A DNA stretch of 64,000 nucleotides from Rubrivivax sp. Lineage in GTDB: Bacteria; Pseudomonadota; Gammaproteobacteria; Burkholderiales; Burkholderiaceae_C. The stretch covers positions 1-64,000 of the forward strand of contig JADCGP010000022.1 of NCBI GenBank assembly GCA_020248915.1, given 5' to 3'. The notes under the pieces are model-generated. The model ran no database searches. It was not told the DNA's origin and saw nothing but the letters and a program-made list of their open reading frames with translations. Shown here piece after piece: positions 7,974-16,756 of the stretch (within the stretch, counting starts at the first letter, position 1; the number at the start of each line of letters is the position of its first letter). The translations under genes were made by a program, and so were the position numbers.

Positions 7974-10133
7974 ATGAAGACACCGCATCGACCGAGTCTG
8001 CTGGCGCTCGCGCTGGCGGCGGCGTGGCCCGTCGCGGCCCAGCAGGCCGCGCCTGCCGCCGCTGCCGCCGCGGAGGACGACGCCTCGCAGCGCGTCGTCG
8101 TCACCGCCAGCAAGCGGCTGGAGAAGCAGCGCGAGGTGGCCGGCACGGTCTCGGTGCTGTCGGGCGCCGACCTCGAGCGCCGCGGCGCACGCGACCAGGA
8201 GGACATCCTCAAGCTGACGCCCGGCGTGCAGTTCAACAAGGGTGATGCCGGCGGCAACACGATCACCATCCGCGGCCTGGGCACCAGCACCACCAACGAA
8301 GGCAGCGGCGCCCAGCAGGGGCCGACCGGCCAGTACCTCGAGGACGTGCCCCTGGCCTCGCCCATCGGCAAGGGCACGGTGTACGACCCGCTCACCTGGG
8401 ACATGGACCGCGTCGAGATCCTGCGCGGCCCGCAGGGCGTGCTGTTCGGCTCGGGTTCGCTCGGCGGCGCGGTGCGCTACCTGTTCAACAAGCCCGACCT
8501 GGCCGCCTTCGGCGCGAGCCTGAAGGGCGAGTACGCCAAGGCCGCCCAGGGCGAGGGCGCGTTCTCGGTGTACGGCATGGTGAACGCGCCGCTGCAGGCC
8601 GGCACCGTGGCGCTGCGGGTCGTGGCCTACGACCGCAGGGACCCGGGCTACATCGACAACCTGGGCACGAAGCGTAAGGACGCCAACGACCTGCAGCAGC
8701 GCGGCGGGCGCGTGCTGCTGACGGCCAGGCCGGTCAAGGGCGTGAGCGCCACGCTGGTGGCCAGCTCGCAGAAGACCGAGCAGGGCGACACCTTCAGCGT
8801 CTCGCCCGATCCCGGGCGGCTCGAGCACACCGCGCCCAACGACTCGCGCCGCTCGACCACCACCGACTTCTACAGCCTGACGATCGACGCCGATCTTGGC
8901 GGCCACACGCTGACGTCGATCACCGGCCACTGGCGCAACAAGGGCAACAACCTGATCGACGACACCGAGCTGTTCGCCAGTGTCGGCCTGCCGCTGCCCC
9001 AGGTGTACCGCCCGCAGACCTCCAGCCAGAAGGCGAGCTCGCAGGAGCTGCGCATCGCCAGCAACCCGGGCGGGTCGTTCAGCTATGTCGCCGGAGTGTT
9101 CTACCAGACCAGCAAGCTCGGCTCGCGCGGCCAGCAGATCGATCCCTCCGGCGCCTTCGGCATCACCACGCTCGTCGACCTGACCGGGTCGGGCGGCGGC
9201 ACCGAGAAGGCGGTGTTCGCCGACACCGAGTTCCAGCTCGGCGGCGGCTGGAGCGCCGGCGCTGGCGGCCGCTACTACCGCACCACCACCGATTCCACGA
9301 CCACCGGCACTCAGTTCGGCGCGCCGTCCAACGTCGGCCCGCTGGAGAGCAGCGACAGCGGCTTCCTGCCCCGCCTCAGCTTCAAGTACCGCTTCGGCGA
9401 CAACATGTGGTACGGGCTGGCCTCCAAGGGCTATCGCTACGGCGGCCGCAACGGCCCGCCCACCAACGACGAGTACAAGTCCGACTCGCTGTGGAGCTAC
9501 GAGACCGGCGTGCGCCTGAGCCCTGCCGACGGCCTGCAGGTCGACCTGGCGCTGTTCCTGCTCGACTGGAAGGACGCCCAGTTCACCTTCTTCGAGCGGA
9601 TCGGCGCCCTGCCCAACTCGCGCATCGGCAACGTCGGCAAGGCGCGCAGCACCGGCCTGGAGGCGGCGCTGAAGTACCGTGCCAGCGCCGCGGTGGACCT
9701 GGCGGCCACGCTCGCCTACGTCGACGCCACGACCAAGGCGGCAGTGACGATTCCCTCGGGCGGCCCGACGTCGATCGCGGTCGCGCCCGGGGCCCGGCTG
9801 CCCGGCACGCCGAAGCTGCAGGGCACGCTGCAGGGCAATCTGCGCTTCGCCGGTCCGTTCGGCTCGCAGGGACGGGCCAGCGCCACCTATGCGCACACCG
9901 GCGACCGCGTGATGTTCCTCGGCGGCAACAAGCCGGCCGACGCCTACGACACGCTCGACCTCGGCCTGCAGTTCGCCAAGGGCAGCTGGACGCTGGCCGC
10001 CGGGCTGGCCAACGCCACCAACGAGAAGGGCGTGCTGAGCATCACCGGCGCGCCGGCGGGCGTCGGGCCGTTCGCCCAGTACTTCCTGCAGCGCCCGCGC
10101 ACGCTGAGCGTGTCGCTGCGCTACGACCTTTGA
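7974..10133 (+). CDS. TonB-dependent outer-membrane receptor
   Basis: This 719-residue receptor starts with a clear signal peptide (MKTPHRPSLLALALAAAWPVAAQQ). A TonB-box-like VVVTASKR follows, then a plug domain with VLSGADLERRGARDQEDILKL and RGLGTSTTNEGS, and RVEILRGPQGVLFGSGSLGGAVRY. A long beta-barrel ends in the outer-membrane signature LSVSLRYDL with its final hydrophobic residues. AGGAG at 7961-7965 precedes the ATG. It heads a plus-strand run with an MFS transporter, an alpha/beta hydrolase and a phytanoyl-CoA-dioxygenase-like gene. Its barrel is of the type used for siderophores, but also for vitamins, sugars and peptides, so the cargo is open. Confidence 0.94.
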   Translation: MKTPHRPSLLALALAAAWPVAAQQAAPAAAAAAEDDASQRVVVTASKRLEKQREVAGTVSVLSGADLERRGARDQEDILKLTPGVQFNKGDAGGNTITIRGLGTSTTNEGSGAQQGPTGQYLEDVPLASPIGKGTVYDPLTWDMDRVEILRGPQGVLFGSGSLGGAVRYLFNKPDLAAFGASLKGEYAKAAQGEGAFSVYGMVNAPLQAGTVALRVVAYDRRDPGYIDNLGTKRKDANDLQQRGGRVLLTARPVKGVSATLVASSQKTEQGDTFSVSPDPGRLEHTAPNDSRRSTTTDFYSLTIDADLGGHTLTSITGHWRNKGNNLIDDTELFASVGLPLPQVYRPQTSSQKASSQELRIASNPGGSFSYVAGVFYQTSKLGSRGQQIDPSGAFGITTLVDLTGSGGGTEKAVFADTEFQLGGGWSAGAGGRYYRTTTDSTTTGTQFGAPSNVGPLESSDSGFLPRLSFKYRFGDNMWYGLASKGYRYGGRNGPPTNDEYKSDSLWSYETGVRLSPADGLQVDLALFLLDWKDAQFTFFERIGALPNSRIGNVGKARSTGLEAALKYRASAAVDLAATLAYVDATTKAAVTIPSGGPTSIAVAPGARLPGTPKLQGTLQGNLRFAGPFGSQGRASATYAHTGDRVMFLGGNKPADAYDTLDLGLQFAKGSWTLAAGLANATNEKGVLSITGAPAGVGPFAQYFLQRPRTLSVSLRYDL

Positions 10134-10140
10134 GCGCCGC

Positions 10141-11466
10141 TTGACCCCTCCGCCCGCCCTCGACTCGCCGGCCAGCTGGCGGGTGCTGGCGGGCTGCTGC
10201 CTCGTCGGCATCTTCGGCGTGACATCGCTGTACGGCTCGACCTTCGGGCTGATGATGCTGCCGATGCAGAAGGAGCTCGGCTGGTCGCGCGGCGACATCA
10301 CCTTCGCCCTGACGCTGATGACGCTGGTGGGCCCGGCGATCCTGCCACTGGTGGGCTGGGTCGTAGACCACGTGCGGCTGCGCCCGCTGATCCTCTGGGG
10401 CATCGTGCTGCAGTCGGCGAGCCTGGCCGGCTTCGGCCTGATGCAGGGCAGCGTCTGGGTCTACTACGGCCTGAGCCTGGTGATGATCTTCACCGCCTCG
10501 GGCGCGTCGGTGCTGACGCTGTCCAAGCTGCTGCAGACGTGGTTCCGCAGGGCGCTGGGCCGGGCTCTGGGCATCCTGTTCGCGGTCGGCGCGGTGGGCT
10601 CGGTGATCCACCCGCAGGTCGTGAGCCTGGTGATCTCGCACGCCAGCTGGCGCGAGGCCTTCTTCGCGATGGGCGCGATGAGCCTGGTCTTCGGCGGTCT
10701 GGCCGGCTGGCTGCTGCTGCGCGAGATGCCCGCCGGCGCGGCCGACGCCGCCGCGCGGGCTGCGGCGCCGGCGCCCGAGACTCCACCCGCATCCGCTGCG
10801 GCTGCGGCTCCCGTCGAGGCCCCGGCAGCGGCCGCGCTGCCGCCGGTGTCGATGCGCGCCTTCCTGAAGGACCGCATCTGGTGGAAGCTGGCGTTCTGGA
10901 ACATGCTCTTCGGCATGGCCGCCGCCGGCACGCTGGTGCACTTCGCGGCGCTGATGCAGGACCGCGGGCTGACGCTCGCGCAGGCCGCCACGGCGATGAG
11001 CCTGGTGGGCGCGGGCGGTTTCGTCGGCAACCTGGCTGCAGGCTGGCTGATCGACCACACCTCCGCCACCCGGCTGGCGCGCCTGTTCGTGCTGGCCCCG
11101 CTGGGCGCGACCGCGATGCTGTACTTCGGCTCGGGCCTCGGCGTGGCCATCGTCGCCGCGGTGCTGCTGGGCATGTTCAACGCCGGCGACCACAGCCTGT
11201 CGGTGTTCCTGGCGCGCCGCTACTTCAGCTCCGAGAGCTTCGGCCGGGCCTCGGCCACGCAGCAGGTGGCCGTCGCGCTCGGCAGCGGCACGGCGCCGTG
11301 GCTGATGGGCGTGATCCACGACCGCACCGGAAGCTACGATGCGGCGATGATGCTTGCGATGGTGGCCTTCGTGCTGGCGGCGGTGGCGGCGTGGCTGCTG
11401 CCGGAGTTCCGCAGCGGCAGCGCGCCGCAGCGGTCGACGGCAGGTGCCGGGGCCTCGACGGCCTGA
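10141..11466 (+). CDS. MFS transporter
   Basis: This 441-residue major-facilitator protein has about 12 hydrophobic segments. Motif A between helices 2 and 3 reads GWVVDHVRLRP, and a related GWLIDHTSATR follows helix 8. The central loop (about residues 200-240) is an Ala/Pro/Glu-rich linker between the two six-helix halves. The TTG start lies seven bases after the TonB receptor stop, so the two genes are cotranscribed. The layout fits the monocarboxylate/oxalate-type MFS branch. Its likely role is to carry the compound brought in by the receptor across the inner membrane, which is inferred from the operon. Confidence 0.9.
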   Translation: MTPPPALDSPASWRVLAGCCLVGIFGVTSLYGSTFGLMMLPMQKELGWSRGDITFALTLMTLVGPAILPLVGWVVDHVRLRPLILWGIVLQSASLAGFGLMQGSVWVYYGLSLVMIFTASGASVLTLSKLLQTWFRRALGRALGILFAVGAVGSVIHPQVVSLVISHASWREAFFAMGAMSLVFGGLAGWLLLREMPAGAADAAARAAAPAPETPPASAAAAAPVEAPAAAALPPVSMRAFLKDRIWWKLAFWNMLFGMAAAGTLVHFAALMQDRGLTLAQAATAMSLVGAGGFVGNLAAGWLIDHTSATRLARLFVLAPLGATAMLYFGSGLGVAIVAAVLLGMFNAGDHSLSVFLARRYFSSESFGRASATQQVAVALGSGTAPWLMGVIHDRTGSYDAAMMLAMVAFVLAAVAAWLLPEFRSGSAPQRSTAGAGASTA

Positions 11467-11470
11467 CGCG

Positions 11471-12670
11471 ATGCTGGCCTGGCGCGACCGGCTGCTGGCG
11501 CTGCTCGGCCGCGACTGGGCGGGGTTGCCCGTCGCGCTGGGCATCGGCGCCGTGGTGCTGCTCGCGGGGCGGGCGCTCGGCGGCACTGCTGGCGCGGCCG
11601 TGGCCGCGCTCGGCGCCGCGGCCGCGCTGCTGGGCGCGGCGATGTCGCTGGGCCACGCGGCAACGCTCGCGCGCGTGCGCCGTGCTCACCCGCCGCCGGG
11701 GCGGATGGTGGACCTCGGCGGCTACCGCGTGCACCTGCTGGCCGAGGGCCAGGCGCGCGACGGGCGGCCGCCGGTGGTCTGGTTTGCCGGCGGCCACGCG
11801 GGCGGCCACGCGGTGCACCACCTGCACCGCGCGTTCCGCGAGGAGACACGCTCGATCCTGATCGACCGCCCCGGCACCGGCTGGAGCGACACCGGCCCGT
11901 TCCCGCGCAGCACGGCGCGCGAGGCCGACGAGATGGTGCGCGCACTCGAGCGCGCGGGCGAGCAGGGCCCCTTCGTCTGGGCCGGACACTCCTTCGGCGG
12001 GCTGCTGGCGGCCAATGTCGCGCGTCGCCGGCCCGACCTGGTGCACACGCTGGTGCTGCTCGACCCGACGCCGCTGGAGACCATCGTGTTCGGGCCGCGG
12101 CTCGGTGCGCTTAAGGACATGCGGCGCACCGCCTGGCTCGGCGGCTTCGCGCTGCTCTTCGGCATCGACCTGCGTGCGCGCGCCGAGGCCCGGGCGCGCC
12201 GCGACCCGGCGCACGCCCGCGTGCTGGACGCGGTGCGGGCCGTGCTCGGCCCCGAGGCCGAGGCGGGGCGCCGCGTCGAGGCCAGCGCCGGCCGCTGCTT
12301 CGCCGAGGCCTCGATCTACCGCGAGCTGACGCCCGAGGGGGCGGCCGCCTGCGGCTGGGACACCGTGGTCTACGACCGCGACCTGGGCGACCTGCCGGTG
12401 TGGCTGGTGGCGCCGCAGGACACGTCGGATGCCGACATCGCCGCGCTGCCCGAGGCGCAGTCCGGCAGCGCCGACGACGCGCGCCGCATGTTCCGCTTCT
12501 TCGCCGCCACGCGCGAGCGCTACCTCGCCACGTCGACGCGCTCGCGCCGCGTCGTGGCACCCGCCGGCTCGGGGCACAACTTCGTCTACGAGGCCTCCCG
12601 GTTCACGATCGACGTGATGCGCGAGGTCATCCTCGGCACCGACCACCCGCCGCCGGAGTCGCGCCCGTGA
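11471..12670 (+). CDS. membrane-anchored alpha/beta hydrolase
   Basis: This 399-residue protein starts with two hydrophobic stretches (residues about 20-62) that probably anchor it. An alpha/beta hydrolase domain follows. The nucleophile Ser174 sits in GHSFGG, DRPGTGWSD carries the oxyanion-side loop, and His369 lies in GSGHNF. The ATG is four bases after the MFS stop, and the TGA overlaps the next gene's GTG. Esterases and haloalkane or epoxide hydrolases share this fold, so the substrate is not defined. It probably acts at the membrane on the imported compound. Confidence 0.88.
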   Translation: MLAWRDRLLALLGRDWAGLPVALGIGAVVLLAGRALGGTAGAAVAALGAAAALLGAAMSLGHAATLARVRRAHPPPGRMVDLGGYRVHLLAEGQARDGRPPVVWFAGGHAGGHAVHHLHRAFREETRSILIDRPGTGWSDTGPFPRSTAREADEMVRALERAGEQGPFVWAGHSFGGLLAANVARRRPDLVHTLVLLDPTPLETIVFGPRLGALKDMRRTAWLGGFALLFGIDLRARAEARARRDPAHARVLDAVRAVLGPEAEAGRRVEASAGRCFAEASIYRELTPEGAAACGWDTVVYDRDLGDLPVWLVAPQDTSDADIAALPEAQSGSADDARRMFRFFAATRERYLATSTRSRRVVAPAGSGHNFVYEASRFTIDVMREVILGTDHPPPESRP

Positions 12671-13491
12671 TCGACGAAGAGACGCTGCGCCGCTATCGCG
12701 AAGACGGCGCCGTCGTGTTGCGCGGCCTGCTGGATGCAACCACGATCGAGCGGCTTCGCGAAGCCGTGCAGACGGTGCTGGGCGACCCGAGCCCGCATGG
12801 CAACGAGTACGCTGCGCCCGGCCAGGCCCGCTTCGCCCAGGACATGTTCATGGCGCAGCGGCCCGACGCCGCCGGGGCCGTGTTCCGGCGGCTGGTGCAC
12901 GACTCGCCGATGGCCGAGGCGGCCGCCCAGCTGATGGGCGCGCGCGAGGTGCGCTTCTTCTACGACCAGATGTTCGTCAAGGAGCCCGGCGCGGTGACGC
13001 CCACGCCCTGGCACCAGGACCTGCCGTACTGGCCCTTGCTCGGCGACCAGATCTGCGGCCTGTGGTGCCCGCTCGACCCGGTGGACCTCGACAGCGGCGC
13101 CGTCGAGTACATCCGCGGCTCCCACCTCGGCGGGCACTGGTACCGGCCGCAGCACTTCGGCGGGGATGCGGGCTACGAGGGCGCACGCGGCGAACCCATG
13201 CCCGACATCGACGCCACCTTCGGCCCCGGCGACCGGCTGTCGTGGGCGATGCTGCCGGGCGATGCGATCGCCTTCCACGGCCTGGTCATCCACGGCGCCG
13301 GCGGCAACCGCCACGCCCAGCGCCGGCGGCTCGCCGTGTCGCTGCGCTGGCTGGGCGACGACGCCGTGTTCGACGACCGGCCGGGCACCTACCCGTTCGA
13401 CGTGGCTGGCCAGGTGCCGGGCATGCCGCTGCGCGGGGCGGCGTATCCGCGGGTCTGGCCGCGCGGGGAGGCGGCCGGCCCGCAGGCGTGA
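12667..13491 (+). CDS. phytanoyl-CoA dioxygenase (PhyH)-family oxygenase
   Basis: This 274-residue Fe(II)/2-oxoglutarate-dependent oxygenase has the PhyH layout. The iron ligands are His116 and Asp118 in WHQD (bases about 13009-13020) and the distal His209 in VIHGAGGN. A following Arg-rich strand (RRRLAVSLRW) is the likely 2-oxoglutarate anchor. The GTG start overlaps the upstream TGA as GTGA. Family members hydroxylate acyl-CoAs, amino acids and natural products. In this operon it may oxidise an imported molecule. It is the last gene, and a hairpin follows before the convergent molybdoenzyme gene. Confidence 0.9.
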   Translation: MIDEETLRRYREDGAVVLRGLLDATTIERLREAVQTVLGDPSPHGNEYAAPGQARFAQDMFMAQRPDAAGAVFRRLVHDSPMAEAAAQLMGAREVRFFYDQMFVKEPGAVTPTPWHQDLPYWPLLGDQICGLWCPLDPVDLDSGAVEYIRGSHLGGHWYRPQHFGGDAGYEGARGEPMPDIDATFGPGDRLSWAMLPGDAIAFHGLVIHGAGGNRHAQRRRLAVSLRWLGDDAVFDDRPGTYPFDVAGQVPGMPLRGAAYPRVWPRGEAAGPQA

Positions 13492-13503
13492 TCTCGTCGC
13501 GCC

Positions 13504-13520
13504 GGCGCCGCTTCGGCGCC
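13504..13520. terminator. possible bidirectional terminator hairpin
   Basis: GGCGCCG, a three-base CTT loop and CGGCGCC form a perfect 7-bp stem. It lies between the convergent PhyH and molybdoenzyme genes. There is no T-run, so intrinsic termination is only a guess from position. Confidence 0.35.
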
Positions 13521-13555
13521 CCCGCGGGCGGCACGTTGCGGCGGCTGCCCGCGCT

Positions 13556-15868
13556 TCACGCGGACGCCAGCGACCACCCGGCCCGCGTCAACGGCAGCCG
13601 CGTGACGGCCACACCGCTGGCCGCCAGCAGGGCGTTGGCGATCGCCGGGCCGATGGTGGGCGGGCCTTCCTCGCCGATCCCGGCCGGGCGGTCGCCGTTG
13701 CCGAGCACCACCACCTGGAGCGGCGGCACCTGCGCCGCCGTGACGAGCGGGTAGTCGTGGAAGTTGCTCTGCTGCACGCGTCCGTCGCGGAACGTGATCT
13801 CGTCGAACAGTGCGGCCGACAGGCCGAACAGCGTGCCGCCCATCATCTGCGCCTGGACCGCGTCCGGGTTGCCCACCACGCCGGCGTCGATGGCCGCGGT
13901 GATGCGCTCGAGCCGGAAGCGGCCCGGACCCGTCACGGACAACTCGACCACGTGGCCTCCGATCGCGCGGTTGGCCTCGCTGATCGCGACGCCGCGGAAG
14001 CGGCCGGCGGCGGCCGGCCGGCTCCACCCGGCCGCCTCGGCCAGCGCATCGAGGAGGGCGAGCGCGCGCGGCTTCTGCGCCAGCAGGCGGCGCCGGTACG
14101 CCAGCGGGTCGATGCCCGCCAGCCGCGCGGCCAGGTCGACCGAGTGCTCGAAGAAGAACGTGTTCTGCGACGCCCCCACCGAGCGCCAGTAGCCGCACGG
14201 AACGCCCACCTCGACGCGCGTCCAGCGCAGGTCCATCGCCGGGATCGCGTAGCCCTGTCCCGCCCAGCCCATCGAGGCCGACCAGTCCAGCGGCGGCCGC
14301 GGCGGGCCGTTGGACAGACCCGAGTGGTCGAGCAGCGAGGGGTGCGCCAGATCGGCGACCAGCGCCAGCGGCATGCCGTCGTCGCCCAGGGCCACGCGCA
14401 CGCGCGCTGCCGCTGCCGGCCGGTAGTACCCCGCCGCCAGATCGGTGGCGCGCGACCAGATCATCTTGACAGGGCGCCCGGCCGCGCTGCCGCGCATGGC
14501 CTGCGCGATGCGCGCCGCCTCGACCGCGAAGTCGTGCTCGAGACGGCGACCGAAGCCGCCCCCGATCAGTTGCTGGTGCACGGTCACGCGCCCGGCGGGC
14601 AGCCCCAGCGCGTCGGCCACCGCGCGCTGCGTGTCGAGCGGGGCCTGGGTGGACAGCCAGAGGGTGGCATCCTCGGCGCCGACCCGGGCGGTGCAGTTCA
14701 TCGGCTCGATGGGCGCGTGCGCGAGGAAAGGCACGTCGAAGGTGGTGTCGACGACGCGCCCCGCGCCGCGCAGCGCCGCCGCGGCGGCCGTGCCGTCGAG
14801 CCTGGCGTCGTAGTCGGCGGGGAAGCGGTCGCCGCGGCCGGCGGCAACGGCCTCGCGCAAGGTGGCGCGCAGCGCATCGCTGTCGAGGCCGGCGGTCGGT
14901 CCGGCGCGCCAGCGCGGCCGCAAGGCCTCGAGTCCCTTGTGCGCGGCCCAGTAGCGGTCGGCGACGACGGCCACCGCCGCTGCGAGCGGCACCACCTGCC
15001 GCACCCCGGGCACGGCCAGCGCCGGCGCAGGGTCGACGTGCTCGAGCGTGCCGCCGAAGGTGGGCGCGTGCGCGACGGCGGCCGCGAGCACGCCGGGCGG
15101 CGCGACGTCGATGCCGAACACCGCGGTTCCGCGGGTCTTGGCCTGCAGGTCGGCCCGCGGCAGGCTCCTGCCGAGCACCTTCCAGTCGCGCGGCGGCCGC
15201 AGGGCGGGCTTGTCGGGCGGCGGAAGCGACGCCGCCGCCTGCAGCAACTCGGCATAGGGCAGGCGGCGGCTGCTTGCCGCGTGCCGCACCTCGCCGCCTG
15301 CGGCGCTGCACTCGCCGGGCGGCACTGCCCAGCGCTGAGCTGCTGCGGCCACCAGCATGTGCCGCGCCGCTGCGCACACCGGCGCCAGCACGGCGTAGGC
15401 GACGCGGAATCCAAGCGCGCCGAAGGTGGCGTAGTTCTCGATGAACGGGTTGAAGAACTCCGGCGCCAGCGGTGCCGGCTGCACGCGGATCGACGCGACG
15501 GGGAGCTCGAGTTCCTCGGCCGCGATCTGCGCGATCACGCCGGTGGTGCCCTGACCCATCTCGGCGACGTTGGTCAGCACGGTAAGGCTGCCGTCCGGGG
15601 CGAACCGGAGCCACGGGCTGAAGCCCGGCCTGGCCGGTACGGCGGCTGTTGGGGCTTGCGCCTGCGCCGGCGGCGGCAGCGCATGGCCGAGGGTCCAGAT
15701 CCCGCCTGCCAGGGTCGAGGCGAGCACCCGGCGTCGGCCGGCATCGACAGGTCCGCGTCGGCCGGCATCGACAGGTCCGCGTCGGCCGGCATCGACAGGT
15801 CCGCGTCGATCGGCATCGAACGTGCCGCGGCGGGCCGCAGCGGAGCGGCGGGCGCTGTCGGAGTTCAC
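13556..15868 (-). CDS. isoquinoline 1-oxidoreductase-type molybdopterin subunit (IorB-like)
   Basis: This 770-residue large subunit belongs to the xanthine-dehydrogenase/aldehyde-oxidase molybdoenzymes of the IorB group. Recognisable segments are GQGTTGVIAQIAAEE near the start, GGGFGRRLEHDF in the cofactor region, SVGASQNTFFFEHSVD, and near the C-terminus QSNFHDYPL plus the catalytic-Glu segment GIGEEGPPTIGPAIANA. The GTG at 15868 overlaps the stop of the 2Fe-2S gene (GTGA). The first 40 residues hold a tandem octapeptide repeat rich in RR pairs, directly followed by a Tat-like RRRVLAS and a hydrophobic stretch. The enzyme is therefore probably exported folded. Substrates are N-heterocycles or aldehydes in known relatives. 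Confidence 0.93.
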   Translation of the reverse strand: MNSDSARRSAAARRGTFDADRRGPVDAGRRGPVDAGRRGPVDAGRRRVLASTLAGGIWTLGHALPPPAQAQAPTAAVPARPGFSPWLRFAPDGSLTVLTNVAEMGQGTTGVIAQIAAEELELPVASIRVQPAPLAPEFFNPFIENYATFGALGFRVAYAVLAPVCAAARHMLVAAAAQRWAVPPGECSAAGGEVRHAASSRRLPYAELLQAAASLPPPDKPALRPPRDWKVLGRSLPRADLQAKTRGTAVFGIDVAPPGVLAAAVAHAPTFGGTLEHVDPAPALAVPGVRQVVPLAAAVAVVADRYWAAHKGLEALRPRWRAGPTAGLDSDALRATLREAVAAGRGDRFPADYDARLDGTAAAAALRGAGRVVDTTFDVPFLAHAPIEPMNCTARVGAEDATLWLSTQAPLDTQRAVADALGLPAGRVTVHQQLIGGGFGRRLEHDFAVEAARIAQAMRGSAAGRPVKMIWSRATDLAAGYYRPAAAARVRVALGDDGMPLALVADLAHPSLLDHSGLSNGPPRPPLDWSASMGWAGQGYAIPAMDLRWTRVEVGVPCGYWRSVGASQNTFFFEHSVDLAARLAGIDPLAYRRRLLAQKPRALALLDALAEAAGWSRPAAAGRFRGVAISEANRAIGGHVVELSVTGPGRFRLERITAAIDAGVVGNPDAVQAQMMGGTLFGLSAALFDEITFRDGRVQQSNFHDYPLVTAAQVPPLQVVVLGNGDRPAGIGEEGPPTIGPAIANALLAASGVAVTRLPLTRAGWSLASA
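15731..15826. repeat. 24-base tandem repeat inside the IorB Tat leader
   Basis: Three perfect 24-base copies (15731-15754, 15755-15778, 15779-15802) and a degenerate fourth (15803-15826) stand head to tail. The unit is eight codons and keeps the minus-strand frame. Each copy translates to GRRGPVDA-type residues, so it adds a twin-arginine pair each time, just upstream of the true Tat motif. Confidence 0.9.
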
Positions 15869-16335
15869 GGCCTGACCGGGCCGCCCAGGGCGGCGGCCGC
15901 CGTGTGGATGGCTGCGCGCATCCGCGGGTAGGTGCCGCACCGGCACAGGTTCGTGATGGCGGCGTCGATCTGGGCGTCGGTAGGTCGTGGGGTCACGGTG
16001 AGCAGCGCAGCGGCGGCCATCAGCGCTCCGGGCTGGCAGTAACCGCATTGCGCGACCTGCAGCTCGATCCACGCCTTCTCGAGAGCCCGTGCCTGCGGCG
16101 TGGCGGCACCCTCGATCGTCGTGACCGGCTTGCCGCCGACCGCGGCCAGCGGCATCACGCAGCTGCGCACGGCCTGCCCGGCGACGTGCACGGTGCACGC
16201 GCCGCAAAGCGCCGCGCCACAGCCGTACTTGGCACCCGTCAGGCCCAGGTCTTCGCGCAGCACCCAGAGCAAGGGTGTGTCGGGGGCGCTCCCCACGCTG
16301 CGCCGGCGGCCATTGACGAGCAGTGACGTGGACAT
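15865..16335 (-). CDS. isoquinoline 1-oxidoreductase-type 2Fe-2S subunit (IorA-like)
   Basis: This 156-residue small subunit carries two [2Fe-2S] clusters and passes electrons from the molybdopterin subunit. The plant-ferredoxin-like cluster uses KYGCGAALCGACTV. The C-terminal helical cluster uses CGYCQPG and NLCRCGTY. I chose the ATG at 16335 (MSTSLLVNG), which gives the normal family length, over an upstream extension without homology. The stop overlaps the IorB-like GTG, so the two are coupled. No dedicated FAD subunit is present, which is normal for the Ior type that uses a cytochrome or other acceptor. Confidence 0.94.
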   Translation of the reverse strand: MSTSLLVNGRRRSVGSAPDTPLLWVLREDLGLTGAKYGCGAALCGACTVHVAGQAVRSCVMPLAAVGGKPVTTIEGAATPQARALEKAWIELQVAQCGYCQPGALMAAAALLTVTPRPTDAQIDAAITNLCRCGTYPRMRAAIHTAAAALGGPVRP

Positions 16336-16756
16336 GGTGTCGTGTTTCCAGTTGGCTGGGCGTGCTGGATCCGTGCGCGCAGCCGGTGCCCTTGCAATCC
16401 ATTGCCATCCGTCAGCATGTTGCCTGCATCGCACCGCCGTGGCCGACGGTCGGGAATTCGGTCGCCAACGGGTCGCCTCGAGACGGAACGCGGACAAGGG
16501 CGGCCCCTGCCGTCAGCGCCATGAGGCGCCCCGACGAGGGCACTTGGCCGACGAGAGCAGTGCCTCGTCGGTTGCCGGGGTCCGAGCAGCAGCGCCCGGA
16601 CCGTGCCCGCGGCCTCGACTGCGAAGGTCACGCTCATGTCGGCAGGGATGTCGGCAGGGTCGAGCCGACACGGTGCGCAACGCCGCCCCGGCATCGGTCG
16701 AGGGTGCTGCCCTTGGCCGATGCCTGCGATGGCCGGCCGCACGCACCGTGGCCGGA
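16336..16756. other. 421-base gap without a recognisable gene
   Basis: No reading frame here shows family features. It lies between the LysR stop and the IorA-like start on the minus strand and should hold the promoter of that pair. An imperfect inverted repeat (arms 16533-16544 and 16559-16569, one bulged base) lies in the half nearer the LysR stop and could be a hairpin or operator. Confidence 0.4.

Noticed and set aside
15731..15826. Tandem repeat as an assembly artefact
   Set aside because: The copies differ at the decayed fourth unit and keep the reading frame of a motif-rich protein. This cannot be excluded without reads, but a real repeat is more likely.
13166..15931. Long plus-strand open frame opposite the first IorB-like gene
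   Set aside because: It is a shadow of the minus-strand molybdoenzyme gene, which has full family motifs.
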